A DNA stretch of 64,000 nt from Acholoe squamosa (Eukaryota > Annelida > Polychaeta > Phyllodocida > Polynoidae). Shown piece by piece: positions 22,566 to 30,700 of this stretch. The stretch covers positions 92,417,920 through 92,481,919 of the forward strand of contig OX439036.1 of NCBI GenBank assembly GCA_949317995.1, given 5' to 3'. A model generated the notes under the pieces. The model saw only the letters and a list, made by a program, of their open reading frames with translations. It was not told where the DNA came from and ran no database searches. The first letter of the stretch is position 1, and each line of letters opens with the position of its first letter. A program made the translations under genes and the position numbers.

Positions 22566-23382
22566 TCAGCAGCAGCACCATCAGCAGCACCATCAGCAGC
22601 ACCATCAGCAGCAGCACCATCAGCAGCAGCAGCAGCACCATCATTAGCAGCAGCAGTAGCACCATCGTTACCATATCACCAGCAGCAGCAGCAGCAGCAG
22701 CTTCAGCAGCTTTCAACCATTTGTACGCATTGATATAAAAGTCCTCGTTAGCGTGAGCACCAGTAGTACCATCATCACCACCAGTAATGGTACCTAAATC
22801 AGCAAGATTAAACCATTCAGACGACGGGTACATGTCATCTTCGGAGGCGTCAGCAGCGTAGTAATCTGTCATCATAATATCGTCCACATCCATTACCATG
22901 ATGGGATATGGTGATGATGTAACAGTTGTTGGGTTCTCAAAAAAGTCAACAGGCTGTCCCCAGTAGTACCATCATCACCACCAGCAATAGTACCTATATC
23001 AGAAAGATTAAACCATTCACACGGGTCCATGTAATCTTCGGCGGCGTCAGCAGCGTAATCTGTCAACAGAAAATCATCCACATCCATTACCGTGGAGGGA
23101 TATAATGATGATGTAACAGTTGTTTGGTTCTCAAAGTTGACAGTCTGTAGAATGGTGAAGGAGGTAGTAGCACCACCATCGTCATCATCATCATCATCGT
23201 CATCATCAGCAACGTTGTTGAACCATAGACACGGGTCAATATGATTTTTGGCGGCGGCATGAGCGTCATCTTCCAACAGAAAAAGCATACAAGTCCATTG
23301 CCATGGGGGGATATGGTGATGCGGCTGTAACAGTTCTTGCGTTCTCAAAGTTGACAGTCTGTAGAGCAGTCTGTGTTTCCAT
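22146..23382 (-). pseudogene. Gene X, upstream part: tandem acidic modules plus Cys-rich tail, unknown
   Basis: From ATG at 23,382 (METQTALQTVNFEN) a minus-strand coding region runs to the Gypsy-A border. It contains three tandem modules of about 65 residues, encoded by three roughly 200-bp DNA repeats. Each carries NFEN..TVT.S.YP, then an acidic/hydrophobic core (MDVDDFLLTDYAADAAEDYM), then EWFNL and GGDDGTTG. An Ala/Asp/Gly linker encoded by a CAG-type microsatellite and a Cys-rich part (EKMCTCDLCYTWE) follow. One- or two-base slips, two of them in T runs (near 23,285 and 22,940), break the frame. The cores look like acidic activation domains, which is inference. Divergent placement next to the Polinton genes raises the possibility of an early Polinton gene. 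I do not recognise it. Confidence 0.55.
22520..22712. repeat. (CAG/CAT)n interrupted trinucleotide repeat
   Basis: Interspersed AGC and CAT/CAC units. On the minus strand they encode the Ala/Asp/Gly linker of gene X, or Leu/Met runs in another phase. Confidence 0.85.
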
Positions 23383-23385
23383 GAT
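22740..23385. repeat. Three tandem ~200-bp repeats within gene X
   Basis: The motif AGTACCATCATCACCACCAG recurs near 22,765 and 22,967, with a diverged third near 23,165. CATCCATTAC...GGGATAT...GATG...GTAACAGTTGTT recurs with the same period of about 200 bp. Confidence 0.75.
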
Positions 23386-24830
23386 GAAGGAGGCAGAGAA
23401 AGTGTGATGGGGACAAGCGGTCACTCGCCCTTATGTACCCTGTCCGAGATAAACCTCTTTACTGCAGGTTTCAATCGATCAAAGACTTAAAAGAGATTTA
23501 AGCCCATTTTCACAGAGACCTTCGCTCGGTAGGGTATTTCTCTTCTTTTTTTTTTTTTACCTGCCGGTCGCTGTAAGCATGGGTCCCTTAGATCATTAAG
23601 CGCAGTCGGTCCCAGAGGGAAAAGATAAAAGACTTAAAGGATCTGATCGCATAGTCACAAAGGGTACCTGTTGTTTGTGTCCCCCCACCTTTCACTGCAG
23701 GAGTCTTAGATCATCAAAGTGTTGTCACAGACATAGAGGCTCACCAACACTCCAGGTTGGTGACAAGAGGAGGTTTAAACTTTCTTGATTTCTTAGACTT
23801 AAGCCACTTACCACACGCGCATGTTTTGTAGTCACAGAGAGAGAGGCAGACAGACATGGCACCCCCTGGGGTATCCCTGTACTCTAATATACATTGAGAT
23901 GAAGTTTGCGGCGCGCCCCACACCTTTTGGTAGGGAGTAATCCAATTAAATCACCCTACCTTTTGTTGACCACCCCCTGTAGTTTGTGTATGTAGATTTT
24001 GAACACCTTAAGCTCCTAACGAACCATTAACCTTTTTGTGCCCAGAATTATTTGATGATTTTCAATACATTTCACATATATATAATCATCCCATTCATTG
24101 AGACTGTTTAGATAATCTGATTAATACCAAATACCTCATATTACATTTCCTGAGTGGTCTTGACATAGCTATTTAGTCTTTCAGATGAGGCATGAAGTTT
24201 CTGGTCAGGTTAGGTTACCATAGCAACCAAAACATTCTTTTTGTTATGATTCATAGTCATCTGGTCTCTTCTGTGCTGTTTCTCCAAAATCTGGAGATGT
24301 CATAAGTTTACAGAACTATGATCACTTGATACTGTCTGTGGCTACCACCACTGAGAAAACATAATGTCTTGGGTACAATCAATGAAATGCTTTTTATGGC
24401 TATAAATGATTCCTATGAATGGAATGGGTGAAGTATGGGCATGATCAAGTGTGGCAATATGGAACATATAATCAAACATTGATATGATGTTAGATCCTAG
24501 CTCCATCCTTGGAGTGTTTCCCTCAAATACATCATATAGTTGACAACTAAATTTCACATTTTGACTCACTGTACCTAGGGTAACGAAGAAACAGCTAAAT
24601 GGATGGTCTCATTGAATTTCAGAGGTTATGGCCTTTCTAAAGAGGGTATAACTGTGCAGATTGGACAAGTAGATGTTCCTGGATTATAGTTTTCTTCAAT
24701 ATACATATATTTAAGCCCAAAACTGTGCTTTAAAGCACGCCTCGGAACCTAAGGGTTAAGGTAATTATCACAGTTGTTACACCCCTTATCCCACCTGACA
24801 CACTTATCCCAAAAAGGGTGAAAACGAGAT
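23386..24830. other. Spacer between gene X and the Polinton late genes
   Basis: No gene recognised. It separates gene X (leftward) from the ATPase-side Polinton genes (rightward), so it may have held divergent promoters. It contains T and A runs (e.g. 23,546-23,560) and a minus-strand frame of about 75 codons at 24,569-24,342 that resembles nothing I know. Confidence 0.4.
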
Positions 24831-25243
24831 TAGAGCCTTCTCTCCACTATATAACGACCCATCTTTTTTCTTGGAAGGGTACATTACATCCGCCGTCGCC
24901 TTTGACACCACGACCACCACCACTTCTACTACTACTAGTACTACTGCTGGCTTTCTTGCTTGCTTGCTTGCTGCTGCTACCGCACACGGCTGTCGTCTCC
25001 TGCCGGCGCCTGCCCACCGTCGTCACCCGTTCACCACTTACACCCGCCTTTTCCTCCAGGAGGGGAAATTCGAGCTGAGTCCATTTTATTTTTTTATTTT
25101 TTGAGCTTTTTTTATTTTATTTCACTCTATTCCACTCGAGATGGCTCGAGATTTTAAAAAGAACGATCGGGAAAACCTCATCTATTTTTTTATCCGAACG
25201 TAGAGAGCAGCACATATTTCAGGCTCACGCCTCTTTTAAGCCG
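24830..25243 (+). promoter_or_regulatory. Possible TATA promoter upstream of Polinton genes
   Basis: CTATATAAC at about 24,847 lies about 400 bp upstream of the first Polinton-side ORF. T-rich and Pro/Thr-codon-like CACCACC stretches follow. Inference only; no transcription start can be seen. Confidence 0.3.
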
Positions 25244-25478
25244 ATGAATAATCTCGTGAAAAGCAAAGGTGAGACCTATTGTAGAAGCTTTTTTAGCAGT
25301 AACACCACCAGCAGTGATAGAAATAGCGAAAAAAGCAGTAGTAGGCGCAGTCGAAGTAGTAGAAGGAGAACAAGTAGCAAGACCAGGGAAAGTTGTAGTA
25401 GTAGTAGTAGCAGCAGCAGCAGCAGTAGCAGCAGCCCTAGTAGTAGTAGTAGTAGTAGTAGTAGTAGCAGCAGCAGCC

Positions 25479-25511
<33 letters not shown>

Positions 25512-25591
25512 ATAGTAGAAGAAGTAGTAGATCTTTAGAAGCAGCAGCAGCAAAAGCAGTAGAAGAAGTAGTAAAAAAAAAGAAAAAGTAG
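25244..25591 (+). CDS. Low-complexity ORF with (AGT)n tract, Polinton side
   Basis: Starts at ATG 25,244 and is open for 115 codons, ending in Lys. It is dominated by a Ser run from (AGT/AGC)n at about 25,395-25,520; in the alternative phase (from 25,269) the same bases give an Ala/Val-rich hydrophobic protein (IVEAFLAVTPPAVIEIAKKA). The second phase looks more like an ancestral membrane-active or structural protein, with the microsatellite expanded inside it. Function not assigned. Confidence 0.35.
25395..25520. repeat. (AGT/AGC)n microsatellite
   Basis: Long run of AGT with blocks of AGC, open in more than one frame. Confidence 0.9.
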
Positions 25592-25644
25592 GAATATGGC
25601 CAAAAGCTGTCTTTAAAGAAAAGAACTCACTGCATTACTGTTTG

Positions 25645-25944
25645 ATAACCACCCTCAGTGCACCCACTGGTTGGGCGTTTCATGAAAGTAAAGGGTCTTC
25701 AAATATGGTTAGAATAAGTGCTATGAAAAAATTCGACCAGGACATTGGATTTTTGCGGGTAACCGCCGCTCCCACTCGGTTGGTGCGTGTGGTGGCCGAC
25801 ATGAACACAATCTGGAATCGATTTGAAGTCGTCACCTGTTATCCGGCATATTACAACGCGGCCAAACTGAAAAAAAAAGGGAACCCACTACTTTCAAGAT
25901 TACATTCCAATTTGTGTTTGTCACCACTGCGCTGTTACCCCTGA
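25645..25944 (+). CDS. Hypothetical ORF, Polinton side
   Basis: About 100 codons without ATG at the very start (first in-frame ATG codes MVRISAMKKFDQDIGFLRV). Balanced amino-acid composition through AAKL suggests former coding sequence. It lies between the low-complexity ORF and the ATPase and may be a piece of a Polinton gene. No domain recognised. Confidence 0.35.
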   Translation: MTTLSAPTGWAFHESKGSSNMVRISAMKKFDQDIGFLRVTAAPTRLVRVVADMNTIWNRFEVVTCYPAYYNAAKLKKKGNPLLSRLHSNLCLSPLRCYP

Positions 25945-26179
25945 TAGTTTTTTGAAAATGGTTATGTTTAAGAGAATAAGTAGGCAAAGCGACAAGCCGA
26001 ATAGTTTAAAAGAAGAGCCCCCCTTTTTTTTTCTTTTTTTTTAATAAATAATTTCGGAGTCTGATAAAAAAATTTTATGGACAAAAACTCGCTGCCACTC
26101 TTTCCTGACAACCACTCGTCACCGAGCGTTCTACTGAGGACCACCACGACAACTACTACTACTTACTACTACTGCGACG

Positions 26180-26989
26180 TTCCCCATTATGACAACCGCC
26201 GGAAAAACGATGAGCGGTAAAATCACACCCTTCTCTGAAATCGATTTTGTTCGCCAATTACAAGGACCCTTCAGTTGAATCATCAGCGGTCCGTCCGGTT
26301 GTGGAAAATCGCACTTGGTGAATTGATTTCTGAGCGACGTTAACAACTTGGTCACACTGCCATTGGAAGAGATCTTTTACCATTACGGCGAGTGGCAGCC
26401 CCTGTTTGAAAAAATGCAAAAAGACTATGGAGTGGAATTCAGAGAAGGTCTTCCCGGCAAAGAAGACATAGCGGGAAACGAAGAATCATCGTCGATGTCT
26501 ACCACCACCCTTCGCCGACCGCACACTCTACTGATATCCCAGCTAGCACAACTCATGCAATTTACATCATTCTTACGTGAAAACTCATGTGATTTACGTA
26601 AAAAAGACATCATTTGGATGAGTTGTGCTAGCAGGGATTAGACCCTCTGATGAGCAGTTCCAATCAGCAAGTGGTAGCCGACATCTTCACCAAATATTCC
26701 CATCACTGGAACATGAGCGTCATATATATCACTCAGAACCTGTTCCAGAAATCACCTGAATTTCGAACTATGAGTCAAGAACCCTCACAACATGGGAAAA
26801 TAGGTGTTTCCCTCCAGGGCGACGGCTGTCTTGAGTATATTTACCCGTGGACTCAAGCGTCCTCACTCATACCTGCTTCTGGACTTCAAGCAGACAACAC
26901 CGGATGATCTGAGAATACGCTCCTCCCTGATGTCCATAGACGACCAGATCGTGTTCGTTCCGCTAGAGAAAAAGAAAAAGAGAAAGTAA
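26180..26989 (+). pseudogene. ATPase: Polinton genome-packaging ATPase (FtsK/HerA type), broken
   Basis: Walker A GPSGCGKSHLV at about 26,288-26,320, preceded by a stop and followed by another, then LPLEEIFYHYGEWQPLFEKM and VEFREGLP. These are the usual order of the Polinton/adintovirus packaging ATPase. After a 103-bp insertion (26,536-26,638) the second half resumes with FTKYSHHWNMSVIYITQNLF and ends PDDLRIRSSLMSIDDQIVFV. The enzyme pumps DNA into the capsid. Walker B lies at the insertion and is not intact. At least two stops and two phase changes are present. The small ORF starting at 26,989 overlaps its end by one base. Confidence 0.88.
26536..26638. mobile_element. 103-bp MITE inside the ATPase
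   Basis: Ends are inverted repeats of 21 bp with one mismatch: ATCCCAGCTAGCACAACTCA at the left, its complement at 26,618-26,638. The middle also carries an ACTCATG...CATGAGTT-like element and TTTACGTA/TTACGTGA. It separates the Walker A and sensor halves of the ATPase. Target duplication not clear. Confidence 0.75.
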
Positions 26990-27321
26990 TGGCTACTCAT
27001 CACCTCAAAAGACAATACGGCACCTTTAAACACTTGGCAAAGTGTTCGCCGGAGGATTGTGAGCATTTAGTAGGCACTGGAAGCGACGATTTGATCACGA
27101 CGTTGAGCGAAATCTGTCAGAATTTACTGGAGGGAAACATTCCGCTCACCGAGGACCAACTAGAAAGTCTTCGAGAATCTGCTGACGTCTTGAGGACGGT
27201 GAGCAAAAAAGCTACGTCCGTCAAAAGAAAGAGAAACCTCTTGGTTCAAAGGGGTGGTTTTCTAATTCCCACTCTGATAGGCATGGCCTTACCCCTTATA
27301 AAAAGGATTCTCAGCATATAG
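26989..27321 (+). CDS. Small Polinton protein, domain A (first copy)
   Basis: 110 codons from ATG 26,989. The N-terminal half has HLAKCSPEDCEHLV; the C-terminal half has a helical stretch (LSEICQNLLEGNIPL), a Lys/Arg-rich patch (KRKRNLL) and the ending LVQRGGFLIPTLIGMALPL followed by IKRI. This small basic-then-hydrophobic protein recurs next to the ATPase in animal Polintons; its role is not established. The basic plus amphipathic end suggests nucleic-acid or membrane contact in the particle (inference). Intact. Confidence 0.8.
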   Translation: MATHHLKRQYGTFKHLAKCSPEDCEHLVGTGSDDLITTLSEICQNLLEGNIPLTEDQLESLRESADVLRTVSKKATSVKRKRNLLVQRGGFLIPTLIGMALPLIKRILSI

Positions 27322-27369
27322 AGCTTGTCATTCGACACCTCTCCACCACCGCCCCCTACCTCGACGACG

Positions 27370-27747
27370 ATGACGGACCCGGAGGAGCAACACTACAAGC
27401 GCTTGGCTCTTGTCGTTCCTAAGACCCTCTCGAAATTACGAGGAGTTCCTGATGTCGCCCCCACAGTTGCTGTTCCTGTTGCTGCTGCTGGTGACGGTGA
27501 CAAAGCTGCTGGTGTTGGTGTACCTCCTCCTGCTGAGCATGAAAACAACAACCGTCCCTCTGCTTCCGACACTGCTGCCGCTGCCATATCCCCCCCACCA
27601 CTCAATAACATGGCTTATTACTACAGACAGGCAAAACAAGCACTACATCCCAACGCAGCATTACACCAGGTGCTACAGTTTGTCTACAGGGACTTGGACC
27701 TAGTGTTGAAAAAAGTGCTGAAATACAAGAAACTTTTGAACAGGTAA
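27370..27747 (+). CDS. Polinton-associated ORF (first copy)
   Basis: From ATG 27,370 (MTDPEEQHYKRLALVVP), 126 codons. The start resembles a short conserved opening of a Polinton protein. The middle is Ala/Pro-rich, and the C-terminal half is well behaved (MAYYYRQAKQALHPN, FVYRDLDLVLKKV). Function unknown. Repeated at 28,192 and 44,909. Confidence 0.6.
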   Translation: MTDPEEQHYKRLALVVPKTLSKLRGVPDVAPTVAVPVAAAGDGDKAAGVGVPPPAEHENNNRPSASDTAAAAISPPPLNNMAYYYRQAKQALHPNAALHQVLQFVYRDLDLVLKKVLKYKKLLNR

Positions 27748-27777
27748 CAATTTTTCCTTGCCAATCCAAACAACCAC

Positions 27778-28143
27778 ATGATTCCCGCTTTTGCTCCTGT
27801 GAGACCGCCGCCGCCGCCCGAGAAACCTTCCTCTCTCCTCGAGGGGTTGCTCGAACAAGTTCCAAAGAGGAAACGCAACACCATCACCAAACTCTTCAAG
27901 AAACTGCAGAAATCTGTCAGAACGTTGAGCGAAATCTGTCAGAATTTACTGGAGGGAAACATTCCGCTCATCGAGGACCAACTAGAAAGTCTTCGAGAAT
28001 CTGCTGACGTCTTGAGGACTGTGAGCAAAAAAGCTAAGTCCGTCAAAAGAAAGAGAAACCTCTTGGTTCAAAGGGGTGGTTTTCTAATTCCCACTCTGAT
28101 AGGCATGGCCTTACCCCTTATAAAAAGGATTCTCAGCATATAG
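27778..28143 (+). CDS. Chimeric Polinton ORF: Pro-rich start fused to domain A (second copy)
   Basis: 121 codons from ATG 27,778. The opening MIPAFAPVRPPPPPEKPSS is Pro-rich, followed by a basic helix (VPKRKRNTITKLFKKLQKS). It then enters domain A in phase (LSEICQNLLEGNIPL ... GGFLIPTLIG). The first copy of domain A has a different N-terminus, so this fusion was created at the tandem-duplication junction. Confidence 0.75.
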   Translation: MIPAFAPVRPPPPPEKPSSLLEGLLEQVPKRKRNTITKLFKKLQKSVRTLSEICQNLLEGNIPLIEDQLESLRESADVLRTVSKKAKSVKRKRNLLVQRGGFLIPTLIGMALPLIKRILSI

Positions 28144-28191
28144 AGCTTGTCATTCGACACCTCTCCACCACCGCCCCCTACCTCGACGACG

Positions 28192-28521
28192 ATGACGGAC
28201 CCGGAGGAGCAACACTACAAGCGCTTGGCTCTTGTCGTTCCTAAGACCCTCTCGAAATTACGAGGAGTTCCTGATGTCGCCCCCACAGTTGCTGTTCCTG
28301 TTGCTGCTGCTGGTGTTGGTGTACCTCCTCCTGCTGAGCATGAAAACAACAACCGTCCCTCTGCTTCCGACACTGCCGCCGCCGCCATATCCCCCCCACC
28401 ACTCAATAACATGGCTTATTACTACAGACAGGCAAAACAAGCACTACATCCCAACGCAGCATTACACCAGGTGCTACAGTTTGTCTACAGGGACTTGGAC
28501 CTAGTGTTGAAAAAATGCTGA
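28192..28521 (+). CDS. Polinton-associated ORF (second copy, shortened)
   Basis: Same start as the copy at 27,370. It has an 18-bp in-frame deletion in the Ala/Pro middle and a single-base loss in an A run near 28,510, which ends the frame early after DLVLKKC. Confidence 0.6.
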   Translation: MTDPEEQHYKRLALVVPKTLSKLRGVPDVAPTVAVPVAAAGVGVPPPAEHENNNRPSASDTAAAAISPPPLNNMAYYYRQAKQALHPNAALHQVLQFVYRDLDLVLKKC

Positions 28522-28578
28522 AATACAAGAAACTTTTGAACAGGTAACAATTTTTCCTTGCCAATCCAAACAACCACA

Positions 28579-28679
28579 TGATTCCCGCTTTTGCTCCTGT
28601 GAGACCGCCGCCACCGCCCGAGAAACCTTCCTCTCTCCTCGAGGGGTTGCTCGAACAAGTTCCAAAGAGGAAACGTAAC
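28579..28679 (+). pseudogene. Start of a second Pro-rich chimeric ORF, cut by the retrovirus
   Basis: Begins like 27,778 and runs to the KRKR codons, where the 5' LTR begins. The continuation lies at 44,593, after the 3' LTR. Confidence 0.7.
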
Positions 28680-29994
28680 TATCATATACCATTTTATTAT
28701 TCCATAAATTGTAACATATTATTGTATTAATCAAAGAATATATAAGAAATTAATGCATTGTACTTCTATGTGAGCGTTCATGCTCCACTGCACACCAGCC
28801 AGGTCAGTTATACTTAAGTTACAACATCAAAGACAGCGACCTCATGGTCCACTGCACAATATAATAATTCTGAGAGTCTAAATCAGCGACCTCATGGTTC
28901 AGTGCACAAACTAATAACTTGTAAGTGAATGCAAACGGCCCTCATGGGTGCCTGGGCACCGCAGACGCCGTCATGAGTGTCTCAGCACCCAAAACACTGA
29001 ACAATAGGTTACATAAGCCAGACGCCATAACCTTCCGGTCGCTCTAGCGTCGCTCCTGAGCAACCTAGGTCAAATATCAAAGCATTTATGGAAAGCCCAT
29101 AATTAGACGGTCAAAATGAGCCCAAGATCAAGGCGGAACTCCTATTATTAAGGAAGTTACGCCATGGAGACTGATTCGACCTCCGAATGCACTACAGACA
29201 AACCAGCGCAAGTTACGCGCCTGGCAAGCGGGCATTAGTAACTTGGCATATTCAACTCTGCGCATGCCCAAAATGGCGGTTGTAACGGCGTAAACCGAGA
29301 TATGAGGGTTTGAAGTTACAGAACCGACCAGGACAATGGGGGACACAGCGGCGTCCATGGGGGTCCTTTGTGCACCCAGTGACACATGAAAGACTCCCCT
29401 CAAACAATTGCAGAGTTAGGCAGATGCCACTGGCTCCAGTCAGTCTGAGGTGCAATGCCAAGATTTGGTTCAAATAGCCTGGCTGCACCTCCTAGAAGGC
29501 AGAATCTCCAGAACCGCTCCAGAGGTAACATCTCCAGTCATCTCCTGCTACCTGCTATACCACTGCACTATGGTGAAACTATGCTAGACAGGCATAGGTT
29601 TCCATCATTAGTGGCCAGAGGGTATCTTCCTCAAGACATCCACCAGAGGGTAAAGTTATTCATTATTACATTATTCCTCTAAGCAGCAGGTCAGGAGCTA
29701 GGTGTGGGAACCCACCTAGAACTATGCTGGACATTGTATTATTATTACCTCACAGGTGGAGTGGAACAGAACATTATACTTTATAAACTATTGTATATTT
29801 ACTGTATGTGGAAATTACCTGCATATTAACAACTGTGTGATTGATATTTCTTACATGTTGCCTAAAGCTGAATAAACCAGTGATAACTGGAAATAACACT
29901 ATTTATAAGAGCCTGTTGGAGTTACACTATATACCACTAGTCATATGATATTTCTCATATGACAACTTGATCATGCACAATTACTAGTATAACA
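28680..29994 (+). repeat. 5' LTR of the retrovirus
   Basis: 1,315 bp. TATA-like CTTTATAAAC near 29,779 and AATAAA at 29,871-29,876 mark a plausible R region. Near the start, CTCATGGTCCACTGCAC-like sequences repeat three times. No coding frame. Confidence 0.93.
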
Positions 29995-29997
29995 AAG

Positions 29998-30015
29998 TGG
30001 TGGAGAACATCCTAC
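29998..30015 (+). promoter_or_regulatory. Primer-binding site of the retrovirus
   Basis: TGGTGGAGAACATCCTAC, three bases after the LTR. The initial TGG matches a tRNA CCA end; tRNA not identified. Confidence 0.65.
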
Positions 30016-30140
30016 TAAGATCCCAAATTACACAAGGCTCTCATAAAAATTAAGCTGGCAACATTACTAAAAACAATCATACACACAGTAAACCCCACTC
30101 CACCCACCCAGTGACCTTGACACCATGTCCACAAAGGTCA

Positions 30141-30700
30141 CCAGTGAGATCTCCCACATACCAGAGAGATCTCCCACATACCAGTGAGATCTCCCACATA
30201 CCAGTGAGATCTCCCACATACCAGTGAGATCTCCCACATACCAGTGAGATCTCCCACATGCCAGTGAGATCTCCCACACATCAATGAGATCTCCCACACG
30301 ATCAGTGAGATCTCCCACATACCAGTGAGATCTCCCACACATCAATGAGATCTCCCACACGATCAGTGAGCTCTCCCACATGTCAGTGAGGTCTCCCACA
30401 CGTCAGTGAGGCCTCCCACACGTCAGTGAGGTCTCCCACATGTCAGTGAGGTCTCCCACACGTCAGTGAAGTCTCCCAAACGTCAGTGAGGTCTCCCACA
30501 CGTCAGTGAGGTCTCCCAAACGTCAGTTAGGTCTCCCACACGTCAGTGAGGTCTCCCACACGTCAGTGAGGTCTCCCAAATGTCAGTGAGGTCTCCCACA
30601 CGTCAGTGAGGTCTCCCACACGTCAGTGAGGTCTCCCAAACGTCAGTGAGGTCTCCCCACACGTCAGAGAGGTCTCCCCACACGTCAGTGAGATCTCCCC
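30141..30700 (+). repeat. 20-bp minisatellite in the leader, ~28 copies
   Basis: Unit CCAGTGAGATCTCCCACATA, grading into CGTCAGTGAGGTCTCCCACA. The period of 20 rotates the reading frame each unit. The last units are read as the start of the gag frame (SPHTS repeats). Confidence 0.95.

Larger units (their letters stand above)
27096..28679 (+). repeat. Tandem duplication of the small-ORF cassette, units 1 and 2
   Basis: The segment starting CGTTGAGCGAAATCTGTCAG at 27,101 repeats at 27,923 (period 822 bp) and again at 44,640, beyond the inserted retrovirus. Unit 2 lacks 18 bp and one further base within the second ORF but is otherwise almost identical to unit 1, so the duplication is recent. 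Confidence 0.9.

Noticed and set aside
22423-22899. Long Leu/Met runs on the minus strand, and Ser/Ala runs on the plus strand
   Set aside because: They are translations of the CAG/CAT microsatellite in other phases; the gene-X phase gives Ala/Asp/Gly.
29128-29682. Open frames of 75-91 codons inside the LTR, present in both copies
   Set aside because: Both LTRs are near-identical, so recurrence is no evidence of coding; no domain seen.
30067-30399. Minus-strand repeats of GRSHWYVGDLTGMWEIS type
   Set aside because: By-product of the 20-bp minisatellite; gag on the plus strand continues from it.
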